Positions 45,292 through 54,518 of a stretch of DNA of 64,000 nucleotides are shown here, piece by piece. A program made the position numbers and the translations under genes. The stretch comes from Flavobacterium beibuense (lineage in GTDB: Bacteria > Bacteroidota > Bacteroidia > Flavobacteriales > Flavobacteriaceae), in NCBI RefSeq assembly GCF_004151245.1, contig NZ_JUIW01000008.1:186001-250000 (forward strand). Direction: 5' to 3'. Each line of letters begins with the position of its first letter. The stretch's first letter is position 1. The notes under the pieces were generated by a model, which did not search any database, was not told the DNA's origin, and worked only from the letters and a program-made list of their open reading frames with translations.

Positions 45292-47190
45292 ATGTCGAGT
45301 ATTATCCAACTTCTTCCTGACCACGTTGCCAACCAGATAGCTGCCGGAGAGGTGGTACAAAGGCCGGCTTCGGTAGTGAAAGAATTACTGGAAAATTCGG
45401 TCGATGCAGGCGCAACAGAGATAAAACTTATAGTTAAAGATGCAGGAAAAACCTTAGTACAGGTTATAGATAACGGAAAAGGTATGAGTGTTACCGATTC
45501 CCGACTGTGTTTTGAGCGCCATGCCACTTCAAAAATACGCCATGCCGAAGATTTGTTTTCCCTTGGCACAAAAGGTTTTAGGGGAGAGGCCCTGGCGTCT
45601 ATAGCGGCTATTGCTCATGTTGAAATGAAAACCAAACAGGAACAGGACGAACTGGGTACACATCTTATTATAGAAGGGAGTAAGTTTGTAAGCCAGGATG
45701 TAGCTGTAGTGCCTAAAGGTACTTCGTTTTCCATTAAAAACCTTTTCTTTAATATTCCGGCAAGGCGTAACTTCCTTAAATCGGATACGGTGGAATTCCG
45801 CCACATAGTTGATGAGTTTGAAAGGGTGGCTATGGCGCATGCCAATATCCATTTTGTACTGATACACAACGGTAGCGAAATGTTTAACTTGCCTGCTTCA
45901 AACACACGCCAGCGTATTGTAAATATTTTTGGCGGGCGAACTAACGAAAAATTGGTCCCTGTAAACGAAACTACCGAGATAGTGAGTATTAACGGGTTTG
46001 TTTGCAAACCTGAATTTGCCAAAAAAAACAGGGGAGAGCAGTTCTTTTTTGTAAACGACAGGTTTATTAAAAGCGGCTACCTTCATCATGCGGTAATGGC
46101 TGCTTATGAAGGATTACTTAAAGACGGCACACAACCGGGTTATTTCTTATACCTTGATGTTCCGCCAAACAGTATAGATATTAATATACACCCTACAAAA
46201 ACAGAAATTAAATTTGACGATGAGCATGCACTGTATGCCATATTGCGTTCGTCTATAAAACATAGCCTGGGTCAGTTTAATGTGGCCCCGGTATTGGATT
46301 TTGAAAGGGATAATACCCTTGATACACCTTATGATTACGAAGGCAAGGACGTTTCTATGCCTACCATACAGGTAGACTCTACGTTTAATCCTTTTGCGGA
46401 TGATGCTCCGGTAAAACCATCGTCTTCATCGTCGTTTGGTTCTTCACGAAGCTCATCTTCGTCTTCATCATATTCTTCTCCCTCTTTCAGGAAAGCTGAC
46501 AAGATGCCTGCATGGGAGAGTCTGTATAACGGACTGGATACTGCATCTGACGAAATTACCGAAGTGAATTTTGAATCGGAAGAAGTGACAGGTTCACTTT
46601 TTAATGATGAGGATGTAGAACAAGCGGTATACAAAACGTATCAGATTCATAAGAAGTATATAGTAAGCCCAATTAAGTCGGGAATGGTGATAATAGACCA
46701 GAAACGTGCACATCAGCGTATATTGTATGAGCAGTTTCTTGCCAATATCACGGTGCAGCATGGCTCAAGCCAGCAATTGCTTTTTCCGCTTACCCTTCAC
46801 TTCAATAAAAGTGAACTGGCAATAATAAGTGAAATGAAGGAAGCTTTACAAAATACTGGCTTTGTTTTTGCTGAGTTTAACAGCGACCATATAGTGGTTT
46901 CCGGTTTGCCTGTAAACGTTACAGAAAGTGAGGTTTCTATACTGTTGGAAGAGCTTTTAAACGATTTGCAGCAGGAAGTACCAGACAGTAGTTTTAGCCA
47001 AAGCGACAGCATAGCAAAATCTATGGCTCGAAGCCTTGCTGTTAAAACAGGGGTACAGCTTTCTGATAAAGAACAGGAAACTATGGTCAATTCGCTTTTT
47101 GCCTGCAAAGAGCCCGGAGTTTCACCTTTTAATAAACCTACTTTCATCACCATGAGTGTGGAAGACCTTGATAAACGATTTGCCCTATGA
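45292..47190 (+). CDS. mutL: DNA mismatch repair protein MutL, endonuclease motifs degenerate
   Basis: 632 residues. The N-terminal GHKL ATPase is intact: NQIAAGEVVQRPASVVKELLENSVDAGA, DNGKGM, GTKGFRGEAL. A Ser-rich linker (about 377-398) leads to the C-terminal dimerisation domain. The endonuclease motif DQHA(x)2E(x)4E appears as DQKRAHQRILYE (469-480), with His and the first Glu replaced; ACR reads ACK, and CPHGRP reads SPFNKP (611-616). This MutL is probably not a nicking enzyme, or uses altered ligands. No mutH is visible here. It starts the mutL-rhomboid-rhomboid operon. Confidence 0.93.
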   Translation: MSSIIQLLPDHVANQIAAGEVVQRPASVVKELLENSVDAGATEIKLIVKDAGKTLVQVIDNGKGMSVTDSRLCFERHATSKIRHAEDLFSLGTKGFRGEALASIAAIAHVEMKTKQEQDELGTHLIIEGSKFVSQDVAVVPKGTSFSIKNLFFNIPARRNFLKSDTVEFRHIVDEFERVAMAHANIHFVLIHNGSEMFNLPASNTRQRIVNIFGGRTNEKLVPVNETTEIVSINGFVCKPEFAKKNRGEQFFFVNDRFIKSGYLHHAVMAAYEGLLKDGTQPGYFLYLDVPPNSIDINIHPTKTEIKFDDEHALYAILRSSIKHSLGQFNVAPVLDFERDNTLDTPYDYEGKDVSMPTIQVDSTFNPFADDAPVKPSSSSSFGSSRSSSSSSSYSSPSFRKADKMPAWESLYNGLDTASDEITEVNFESEEVTGSLFNDEDVEQAVYKTYQIHKKYIVSPIKSGMVIIDQKRAHQRILYEQFLANITVQHGSSQQLLFPLTLHFNKSELAIISEMKEALQNTGFVFAEFNSDHIVVSGLPVNVTESEVSILLEELLNDLQQEVPDSSFSQSDSIAKSMARSLAVKTGVQLSDKEQETMVNSLFACKEPGVSPFNKPTFITMSVEDLDKRFAL

Positions 47191-47930
47191 TGCGAATTAC
47201 CGAAACTGTTAAGCAGTTAATTATTATAAACATACTGTTTTTTGTAGGAACAATGATTGTTCCGCAGGCTTTATCTTTTTTAGCCTTATATTTTCCTTTA
47301 AATCCTAATTTTAAATTTTGGCAACCCGTAACGCATATGTTTATGCACGGGAACTTTTTACATATATTCTTCAATATGTTTGCGCTATATTCCTTTGGGG
47401 TTGTTTTGGAGCAGATGTGGGGAGCTAAAAAGTTTTTATTTTTCTATTTTTCGTGTGGTTTAGGCGCTGCCTTATTACATATTGGTGTGAATTATCTTTT
47501 GTTTCATCAGGGATTAGAGGTGCTAATGGCAAATGGCCTTTCAAAAGCTGAAGTAGTGACTGCCTTAAATACTTTAGATTTAACACCTTTACAAGGTAAG
47601 ATTGATCAGGCAACTTTTGATAGTATGGCTTCGGCTTATTTAACTCCTGCTGTTGGCGCATCTGGTGCAATTTATGGTGTACTTGTGGCGTTTGCTTTTT
47701 TATTACCTAATGCAGAACTCATGCTTATATTTTTTCCTGTCCCGGTTAAGGCCAAGTTTTTTGTTCCCGGTTTATTAGCAATCGATTTGTTTTTAGGATT
47801 AAAGGGAAGTTCAATTTTTGGAGGAGGAGACGGAATCGCCCATTTTGCCCATTTAGGTGGCGCACTGGTAGGTTTTCTTATGATGTGGTACTGGAAGAAT
47901 AATCAGTTTAATAAAAATCGCTGGAACTAA
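47187..47930 (+). CDS. Rhomboid family intramembrane serine protease (first of two)
   Basis: 247 residues; the ATG overlaps the mutL stop (ATGA), with a second ATG immediately after. Six or so transmembrane segments. Catalytic S159 in GASGAIYGV and H222 in IAHFAHLGGA; HGNFLHIFFNMFAL provides the conserved oxyanion His/Asn. About 50 residues between helix 3 and the Ser motif (EVLMANGLSK ... SAYLTPAVGASG) form an unusually long loop. Rhomboids cut transmembrane substrates in the inner membrane; the substrate here is unknown. Confidence 0.92.
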   Translation: MMRITETVKQLIIINILFFVGTMIVPQALSFLALYFPLNPNFKFWQPVTHMFMHGNFLHIFFNMFALYSFGVVLEQMWGAKKFLFFYFSCGLGAALLHIGVNYLLFHQGLEVLMANGLSKAEVVTALNTLDLTPLQGKIDQATFDSMASAYLTPAVGASGAIYGVLVAFAFLLPNAELMLIFFPVPVKAKFFVPGLLAIDLFLGLKGSSIFGGGDGIAHFAHLGGALVGFLMMWYWKNNQFNKNRWN

Positions 47931-47932
47931 CT

Positions 47933-48838
47933 ATGGGGATTTTGGATGATTTAAAAATGGAGTACCGTATAGGAGGCATTACCCAAAGGCTTATTTTTTG
48001 GAATGTAGGCCTCTTTGCTATTCCGATGGTACTGTTTAGTGTTTTATCTTTGTTTGGTGTTGATTTATCTTTTCTAAGATGGGATCTTGCATTAACGAAT
48101 GACTGGTTTAGCCTTTCTTCAAATCCTGAAAACTTATTATGGAAGCCATGGTCTATTATATCTTATATGTTTTTACATGCAGGTATATTTCATTTGCTTT
48201 TTAATATGATGATGCTCTATTTTGCAGGGAGACTATTTTTAACCTTCTTTACCCAAAAGCAAATGTTTGGCATGTATATACTAGGAGGGATATTTGCAGG
48301 TTTTTTATACATAGTAAGTTACAATCTTCTACCTGCTTTTAGTGTAGGAGGAAGTAAAATGGTAGGAGCTTCGGCAGCTGTTATGACGGTTCTCATTGCT
48401 ACGGCAGTTTACCAGCCATATTATCAGGTTAGGCTTTTACTTATTGGTACTGTTAAGTTATGGCATATTGCCGTTGTATTTGTAATACTGGATCTTATAC
48501 AGGCTTCAGGGGCTAATGCAGGTGGACATATAGCGCACTTAGGAGGTGCTCTTTTTGGATATATTTATATAAGGCTATTGCAAAATGGCACCGATCTTAG
48601 CAGTATTGTAACTTCGGTAATCGATTTTTTTGCTAACTTGTTTAAACCTAAGAAAAAGACACCTTTTAAAAAGGTATATAAAAATAATAATGTTTCCAGG
48701 CCTGCGTCATCTCTTACAAGTCAGCCTAAAGATATTACCCAAAAAAGAATAGACGATATATTAGATAAGATTAGTAAGTCGGGCTATGAGAGCCTAACAA
48801 AAGAGGAAAAAGATTTTTTAAGTAAAGCAGGCAAGTAA
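47933..48838 (+). CDS. Rhomboid family intramembrane serine protease (second of two)
   Basis: 301 residues, two bases after the preceding rhomboid. HAGIFHLLFNMMMLYFAG supplies the His/Asn pair, S147 lies in GASAAVM (GxSA rather than GxSG) and H202 in GGHIAHLGGA. After the last membrane helix comes a basic cytoplasmic tail of about 80 residues (KPKKKTPFKKVYKNNN, then SQPKDITQKRIDDILDKISKSGYESLTKEEKDFL), a pattern common in Bacteroidetes rhomboids. Probably active; function unknown. Confidence 0.9.
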   Translation: MGILDDLKMEYRIGGITQRLIFWNVGLFAIPMVLFSVLSLFGVDLSFLRWDLALTNDWFSLSSNPENLLWKPWSIISYMFLHAGIFHLLFNMMMLYFAGRLFLTFFTQKQMFGMYILGGIFAGFLYIVSYNLLPAFSVGGSKMVGASAAVMTVLIATAVYQPYYQVRLLLIGTVKLWHIAVVFVILDLIQASGANAGGHIAHLGGALFGYIYIRLLQNGTDLSSIVTSVIDFFANLFKPKKKTPFKKVYKNNNVSRPASSLTSQPKDITQKRIDDILDKISKSGYESLTKEEKDFLSKAGK

Positions 48839-48862
48839 TTTAACCGATAAACAAGCTCCCCC

Positions 48863-49903
48863 ATGAAAAACCTATCCTGGTTTAACAAGCTTATGTTTTT
48901 CTTTAATATGGTATTAACCATATTAACCTTTGCTGGCTATGTACTTCCTTTTCTTGCACCAAAGCTTTTTCCGCTATTATCGGTGTTTACTTTGGTACTG
49001 CCATTGCTATTGGTACTTAATTTCATATTTTTCATGTACTGGTTACTGCAAACCAAAAGACAGATGCTGCTTTCAGGGCTTGTACTTCTTTTAGGAATAA
49101 CCTTTGTTAGTAAACTATATCGTTTCTCTTCAGAAAAACAGGAAACAGAAAATGAAGATTTTGTACTGATGAGTTATAACGTAAGGATGTTTAATCTTTA
49201 TGAATGGATTGATGACACGATAGTGCCACAAAAGATATCTTATTTTGTTAAGGAAAAGAAGCCGGATGTATTATGTCTTCAGGAGTATAATAAGCGTGGA
49301 GAAGGACTTTTTGAAGGTTTTGTTTACAAATTTATCTTTGATGAAAAAGGGAAGAGCCAACAGGCTATTTTTTCTAAATATCCTATTATTAATACCGGTA
49401 ATATAGATTTTCCTAATACGGGAAACAATGTGATATTTGCCGATATAAAAAGGGGTAAGGATACGCTTAGATTTTACAGTATGCATTTGCAGTCGGTTAA
49501 GATAAGCCCTGACATTCATGAGAAGATTGATGAAGAGAAGTCTAAGATAATTTTCAGAAGGCTTAGCGAAGCTTTTAAAGAACAGCAGCTTCAGGCGGAG
49601 ATGTTGCAGGAACATAAGAAAGAGTGTAATCATCCGATGATTATATGCGGAGACTTAAATAATAGTGCATTCTCTTACGTATACAGGAGTATAAGGGGAG
49701 ATATGAAAGATGCTTTTGAAGAGGCCGGAAGCGGTTTTGGTAAGTCTTATAACTACAAATACTATCCGGCCAGGATAGACTATATTTTTGCAGACGATAC
49801 ACTTGAGGTAAAAGAATTTAAAACATATGATATGTTTATAAATTCAGACCATTATCCTATTATGGCACGCCTTGGCTTCGAGAAGAAAGAAAAAGATAAA
49901 TAA
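48863..49903 (+). CDS. Membrane-anchored endonuclease/exonuclease/phosphatase-family protein
   Basis: 346 residues. Three transmembrane helices (about 8-32, 36-58, 65-82) precede an EEP domain: MSYNVRMFN, CLQEYN with the metal-binding Glu, CGDLNN, and DYIFADD ... NSDHYPIMA with the catalytic Asp/His. EEP enzymes cut phosphodiester bonds in DNA, RNA, phospholipids or inositol phosphates. The membrane anchor suggests an extracytoplasmic active site. It follows the rhomboid genes by 24 bases and converges on the WbqC gene. Confidence 0.88.
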   Translation: MKNLSWFNKLMFFFNMVLTILTFAGYVLPFLAPKLFPLLSVFTLVLPLLLVLNFIFFMYWLLQTKRQMLLSGLVLLLGITFVSKLYRFSSEKQETENEDFVLMSYNVRMFNLYEWIDDTIVPQKISYFVKEKKPDVLCLQEYNKRGEGLFEGFVYKFIFDEKGKSQQAIFSKYPIINTGNIDFPNTGNNVIFADIKRGKDTLRFYSMHLQSVKISPDIHEKIDEEKSKIIFRRLSEAFKEQQLQAEMLQEHKKECNHPMIICGDLNNSAFSYVYRSIRGDMKDAFEEAGSGFGKSYNYKYYPARIDYIFADDTLEVKEFKTYDMFINSDHYPIMARLGFEKKEKDK

Positions 49904-49905
49904 AT

Positions 49906-50520
49906 TTATAAAGTCTGGCTCTTTAAATAATCCATCGCGTAACGACCTTCATTAAATAACAGGTCTAATATGCTAAGATTATTTATAAACCCATGTTTTT
50001 CTTCAAATACCTGAGTGTAGGGTTCAAATGTAGATGTGTCTTTCTTACCGTTAGTAAGATATCTCAAATCCAGTATGTCACTTACCTCATGGAAATATTC
50101 TTCAGTTTTCTCATAAGAGAAATTCATTCCTAAACAATCGGTAATAATTTCCATTATCTGAAAATTAAGATCCATCATAAAAGTATGTTTTTTCTCAAAC
50201 ACAGGCCTTATGTCGTCTTCAAAGTACTCGAAGAAGGGAGAAGTGCGGTAAGCAGCTTCAAGCGACTTAAAATGCTGTTTTTTCCAATCGAAAGCATGTT
50301 CAATCTTAACATCCCTAAACTTTTGGTGGTTACTTTCCTTATTGTGCTTAACAGGTATGTTTAAAAGCTGTATCCCGTTTGGACTGTATATATACATCCT
50401 GTTCCTGTTAGTTTGTTTCTGAAAATTGTCTTCAACTTCAAAAACAATTTTATCAGTTTTTACCATTGCAACAAAATGACTGATTGAAGGAAAATATGTA
50501 GGATGAATTAAAATGCTCAT
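49906..50520 (-). CDS. WbqC family protein
   Basis: 204 residues from the ATG at 50520; a longer frame exists but the family starts at SILIHPTYFPSISHFVAM. Conserved elements include QKQTNRNRMYIYSPNG, LNIPVKHN and FEYFEDDIRPVF. WbqC-like proteins occur in polysaccharide clusters but here the gene sits at the end of the parA-lepB block, common in Flavobacteriaceae. Function unknown. Confidence 0.85.
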   Translation of the reverse strand: MSILIHPTYFPSISHFVAMVKTDKIVFEVEDNFQKQTNRNRMYIYSPNGIQLLNIPVKHNKESNHQKFRDVKIEHAFDWKKQHFKSLEAAYRTSPFFEYFEDDIRPVFEKKHTFMMDLNFQIMEIITDCLGMNFSYEKTEEYFHEVSDILDLRYLTNGKKDTSTFEPYTQVFEEKHGFINNLSILDLLFNEGRYAMDYLKSQTL

Positions 50521-50593
50521 GAGTACGTATTTAAAAAACTGAAGATTGACAGAGCTGCCAATCTTCAAATTTATAGACTTTTAAAGTATTATT

Positions 50594-52294
50594 TTAGCTA
50601 TTTGCTTTTTTCTTTTTCTTTCTGAAATAATCAAATACAAACCAGCCTGCAAGAAGTATAAGGAAGTATTTAAAGTACGATACAGGTTCGCCGTCTCCAC
50701 CAACAGTGGTAAACATCCTGTCCCAACGAACTTTTTTACCAATGTTTTTCCATGATTCGTTTTGGTCAAGGCTCATCCATATAAATACTGGTTTACCTAC
50801 TATGTGGTCTTCCGGTACAAAGCCCCAAAAACGGCTGTCTAATGAGTTGTGGCGATTATCACCCATCATCCAGTAATAATTCTGTTTAAACGTATAGGAT
50901 GTAGCTATTTCTCCGTTTATTCTAATTTCATTACCTGTTACTTTAAGGTCATTACCTTCATATTCCCTTATAGCCATTTCATAGATAGGAAGTGTTTCAG
51001 AATTTATCTCAACTGTTTTACCTGCTTCCGGTATATAAATAGGTCCCATGTTGTCTTCACTCCATGTTGGTTTAGTGTGAGGGAAGATGTTAGCTGTAGG
51101 AAGCGCAGTATATTGCTTGAGCTCTGTGACAATAGGATCTTTTCTAATTATATCAGCTTTTTCATAGGTTAAATTGGCATGTATTTTATTTATAAGAGGT
51201 TTCATGCCTAATTTATTCATGTCGTCAAAACTTATAAACCCAAACACTTCAACTTCTGTAGAGTCTCTTGAGAATTCGGTTAAATAAGCCTTAACTTTTT
51301 CTTGTTTTATAAGTTTGTGTAGCTCAGGGTTATCCCATAGTGACTTTTTAATTTTATAATATCTACTGAAATCTGTGATTCCATACTTATTTACAAAGTT
51401 TTGAGAAAGCTCCCCGTTTATTGCTAAAGTATATTTGTGCTGTAGTTTAGCCCTGTCTGAAAGTATAAGTTTTTCACCGTTTATGTGTACATCACCATTT
51501 ACAAGAGAGAAGGTGTCACCAGGAGCTCCTACACATCTTTTTACATAGTTTGATTTTTTATCTATAGGTTTTCTAAGTCCTACCGTAACAGTATCTCCAA
51601 AATATTTTACGGTATCTGTAGGCCAGTTAAATACCACTATATCATTCTTCTCAGGTTTTTCAAAACCCGGTAAACGGAATGATGGCAATTGAGGCCATTT
51701 TGAATATGATTTTGTGTTGATTACAGGAATCGTATCATGTACCATAGGAGCTGCAACAGCTGTCATAGGGGTACGTGCACCATAATGGAATTTACTAACA
51801 AAAAGGAAATCGCCAATAAGAAGGGTTTTTTCTAATGAAGCGGTAGGGATTGTGAAAGGCTGCATTACATAAGTATGTACTATGGTAGCAACAACCACAG
51901 CAAACAATAAAGAGCTTATAGTGCTTTCTTTTTTCTTTTCAGCTTCGTATTCTTCCTGGGTGATATACTTTACATCTTCAACATAGTTTATGTAGTAGAT
52001 ATAAAGGCCAAGAGTTACTATTCCTAAAATAGTGTCTAATGTGGATTTTTTACCAAAGCTTTTTAAGGTAAGTACCCAAACTACCGGGAACATTATAAGA
52101 TTTACAACAGGAATAAAAAGCAGAATGGTCCACCATACAGGTTTTCTTATTATTTTCATTAAGATTACCGCATTGTATACCGGAACGGCTGCTTCCCAAG
52201 ATTTTCTACCTGCTTTTTGATATAATTTCCAGGTGCCAAGATAATGTACTACCTGTACCGCCAGGAAGAAAATAAACCATTGTAATAGTGTCAT
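50594..52294 (-). CDS. lepB: Signal peptidase I, extended
   Basis: Removes signal peptides from Sec-exported proteins. 566 residues, far longer than the 324 of E. coli. The N-terminus has several hydrophobic segments (about 4-20, 52-78, 86-103) resembling DUF5684, before the TM preceding the active site. Catalytic S153 is in IPTASLEKTLL (Leu instead of Met after Ser) and K252 in NYVKRCVGAPGD; GDNRHNSLDSRFWGFVP is box E. A large insertion (about 280-460) separates the two parts of the catalytic domain, and a transmembrane helix with a Lys-rich tail ends the protein. Extra domains are typical of Bacteroidetes. Confidence 0.93.
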   Translation of the reverse strand: MTLLQWFIFFLAVQVVHYLGTWKLYQKAGRKSWEAAVPVYNAVILMKIIRKPVWWTILLFIPVVNLIMFPVVWVLTLKSFGKKSTLDTILGIVTLGLYIYYINYVEDVKYITQEEYEAEKKKESTISSLLFAVVVATIVHTYVMQPFTIPTASLEKTLLIGDFLFVSKFHYGARTPMTAVAAPMVHDTIPVINTKSYSKWPQLPSFRLPGFEKPEKNDIVVFNWPTDTVKYFGDTVTVGLRKPIDKKSNYVKRCVGAPGDTFSLVNGDVHINGEKLILSDRAKLQHKYTLAINGELSQNFVNKYGITDFSRYYKIKKSLWDNPELHKLIKQEKVKAYLTEFSRDSTEVEVFGFISFDDMNKLGMKPLINKIHANLTYEKADIIRKDPIVTELKQYTALPTANIFPHTKPTWSEDNMGPIYIPEAGKTVEINSETLPIYEMAIREYEGNDLKVTGNEIRINGEIATSYTFKQNYYWMMGDNRHNSLDSRFWGFVPEDHIVGKPVFIWMSLDQNESWKNIGKKVRWDRMFTTVGGDGEPVSYFKYFLILLAGWFVFDYFRKKKKKANS

Positions 52295-52338
52295 CTTTAT
52301 ACTGTTTTTTTATATATGTATGTTTTTTTGCAGAAATG

Positions 52339-53040
52339 TTACTTTAAGTCCAAAACATCTTTCATTGTAAAAATACCTTTTTTGCCGAAAATCCACTCGG
52401 CTGCCACTACAGAACCCAAAGCAAAACCTTCACGGCTGTGGGCAGTATGCTTAATTTCTATAGAGTCTACTTCGGAGTCATAGAATATGCTGTGTGTGCC
52501 TGGAACATTCTCTATACGTTTGGCATCTATAAGTATTTCATCTTCTTTAGCATTTTCTAGTGCCCAGCTTGAGTAGTTAGAGTTTTCAATAACTCCTTTT
52601 GCAAGGCTTATGGCAGTACCGCTTGGCGCATCGAGTTTTTGAGTGTGGTGTATCTCTTCCATAGATACTTTATACTGGGTAAGCTTGCTCATCATTTTAG
52701 CAAGATACTCGTTAAGCTGGAAGAATATATTTACGCCAAGGCTAAAGTTAGAGCCATAAATAAATGCTCCGCTTTTTTCTTCACAAAGTTTTGCAACTTC
52801 AGGGTAATGTTCAAGCCATCCTGTAGTTCCTGAAATAACAGGTACATTTCGGTTAAAACATTCTGTTATGTTCTCAACGGCTGCATCAGGGATGCTGAAT
52901 TCTATTGCCACATCGGCATTTTCAAGTCCGTCAAAAGTGTCTTGTCCTGATTTTCTCAATACAATTTCATGGCCTCTTTCCAAAGCAATCCTTTCGATTA
53001 CTTTTCCCATTTTTCCGTAGCCTAAAAGTGCAATCTTCAT
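52339..53040 (-). CDS. dapB: 4-hydroxy-tetrahydrodipicolinate reductase
   Basis: NAD(P)H-dependent step of lysine and diaminopimelate synthesis. 233 residues, shorter than the about 270 of E. coli but usual for the phylum. Nucleotide-binding GYGKMGK at 7-13 and the active-site EIHHTQKLDAPSGTA are present. Four bases after the DUF5683 gene, in the parA-parB-DUF5683-dapB-lepB series. Confidence 0.96.
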   Translation of the reverse strand: MKIALLGYGKMGKVIERIALERGHEIVLRKSGQDTFDGLENADVAIEFSIPDAAVENITECFNRNVPVISGTTGWLEHYPEVAKLCEEKSGAFIYGSNFSLGVNIFFQLNEYLAKMMSKLTQYKVSMEEIHHTQKLDAPSGTAISLAKGVIENSNYSSWALENAKEDEILIDAKRIENVPGTHSIFYDSEVDSIEIKHTAHSREGFALGSVVAAEWIFGKKGIFTMKDVLDLK

Positions 53041-53043
53041 AAT

Positions 53044-53613
53044 TTAAAATTGGTAACTAAGGGATATACCCATATTGTGTTTATAATCTATCTGATTTTG
53101 TTGCAGTTCGGGTCTTAAACTTAAATTATCGTTTACATTAAACTGCATAAGGTGGGCATCAACGTTAGCGTCAACTATATTTAAAACATAAACTCCCACT
53201 GCTATAAGCAATGAGAGGTCTCTGTTTCTTTGATGGAATCTTTGTCCCCTTATTAAGTTGTCCTGACTGAGGTTAGCCAGTTCGCCTGTTACGGTGCCTC
53301 CGGCCAAAGTAGTTTTATAGGCATCCCTGTATTCATGGTATTTGTTGTTGTTCCATGAATAGTAATAAAGCGGGATACCTATACCGGCAGCAACCAAAGG
53401 GATTTTCCAGTATTTTTTATTGTAAGCCTGCCCAAGTCCCGGTACTACAGCCGAATAAAATGCAGCTTTAGATGGGGCAAGGGGATCTATAGTGTATGAA
53501 TTAGAACTTACTTCGGTGTTCATGTCTACCCTTAATTGTTCCTCGGTTTGAGTTTCCTGAGCAAAGGATATTGATGAGATAAATAAAATAAATATTGAAA
53601 GTAAATTTTTCAC
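53044..53613 (-). CDS. DUF5683 domain protein, exported
   Basis: 189 residues. Signal peptide ending SFAQ, then DPLAPSKAAFYSAVVPGLGQAYNKKYWKIPLVAAGIGIPLYYYSWNN, the DUF5683 core with two hydrophobic helices. Likely in the envelope. Its start overlaps the parB stop by one base. Function unknown. Confidence 0.88.
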   Translation of the reverse strand: MKNLLSIFILFISSISFAQETQTEEQLRVDMNTEVSSNSYTIDPLAPSKAAFYSAVVPGLGQAYNKKYWKIPLVAAGIGIPLYYYSWNNNKYHEYRDAYKTTLAGGTVTGELANLSQDNLIRGQRFHQRNRDLSLLIAVGVYVLNIVDANVDAHLMQFNVNDNLSLRPELQQNQIDYKHNMGISLSYQF

Positions 53614-54518
53614 TAACCTTTAATAAGTTTAATAATCCTGTTGAAATCTTCCTCTGAATGAAAAGGAATGGTGATTTTACCTTTACCTTTTGCATCCACC
53701 TTTACATCAACTTTTGCGCCAAAGAATTCAGTTATGCTTTTTTTCTGCTCTTCTTCAACGGCAAAACCATTCGCTTTAACAGTAGTATTTTTATCGGCGC
53801 CGGGTTTCAGGCTTTCCTGATATGCCTTTACCAAAGCTTCGGTTTCCCTAACTGACAGGTTTCCGCTAACTATTTTCTGGTAAATATTTGCCTGAGCATC
53901 CTGGTCCTCAATATTTATTATTGCACGGCCGTGGCCCATTGATATAAAACCATCACGAATACCTGTCTGGATAATCGGGTCCAGTTTAAGTAAGCGAAGG
54001 TAGTTGGCAATAGTAGAACGTTTTTTACCTACACGGTCACTCATTTGTTCCTGTGTAAGCTGAATTTCGTCTATAAGCCTTTGGTAAGAAAGTGCAATCT
54101 CTATAGGGTCAAGGTCATGACGCTGAATATTTTCTACAAGAGCCATTACAAGCGATTCGTTGTCGTTTGCAAGCCTTATATAAGCAGGTACGGTTTCAAG
54201 ACCGGCCATTTTAGAAGCGCGTAAACGACGCTCTCCCGAAATAAGCTGGTATTTGTTGTAATCCAGTTTTCTTACGGTAATAGGCTGTATAACCCCTAAC
54301 TCTTTAATAGAGGTGCTTAATTCCTGTAGTGTTTCTTCGTTAAAGTTAGTCCTTGGCTGAAAAGGGTTTATCTCTATAGCATCAATCTCAAGCTCTATGA
54401 TATTACCTACAACCTTATCTGCATTTTTATCCTCAACCGACTTGATGTCGTTTTCAGGGTCTTTTAATAATGCCGATAATCCTCTTCCAAGTGCTTGTTT
54501 TTTTACTGCTTTTGTCAT
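53613..54518 (-). CDS. parB: Chromosome partitioning protein ParB
   Basis: 301 residues. ALGRGLSALL near the N-terminus, then the CTPase/ParB box NPFQPRTNFNEETLQELSTSIKELGVIQPITVR and GERRLRASKMAG, a helix-turn-helix (QEQMSDRVGKKRSTIANYLRLL) and a Lys-rich C-terminal dimerisation domain. Binds parS near the origin and loads SMC. Overlaps parA by four bases. No clear parS was found here. Confidence 0.96.
   Translation of the reverse strand: MTKAVKKQALGRGLSALLKDPENDIKSVEDKNADKVVGNIIELEIDAIEINPFQPRTNFNEETLQELSTSIKELGVIQPITVRKLDYNKYQLISGERRLRASKMAGLETVPAYIRLANDNESLVMALVENIQRHDLDPIEIALSYQRLIDEIQLTQEQMSDRVGKKRSTIANYLRLLKLDPIIQTGIRDGFISMGHGRAIINIEDQDAQANIYQKIVSGNLSVRETEALVKAYQESLKPGADKNTTVKANGFAVEEEQKKSITEFFGAKVDVKVDAKGKGKITIPFHSEEDFNRIIKLIKG

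Noticed and set aside
46390-46490. Ser-rich repeat in mutL as a contingency microsatellite
   Set aside because: The tract uses mixed Ser codons without long perfect unit repeats, so slippage-driven switching is unlikely; it is a normal linker.
50581-50769. Minus-strand frame inside the 3' part of lepB
   Set aside because: Alternative frame over the conserved lepB C-terminus with no start context.
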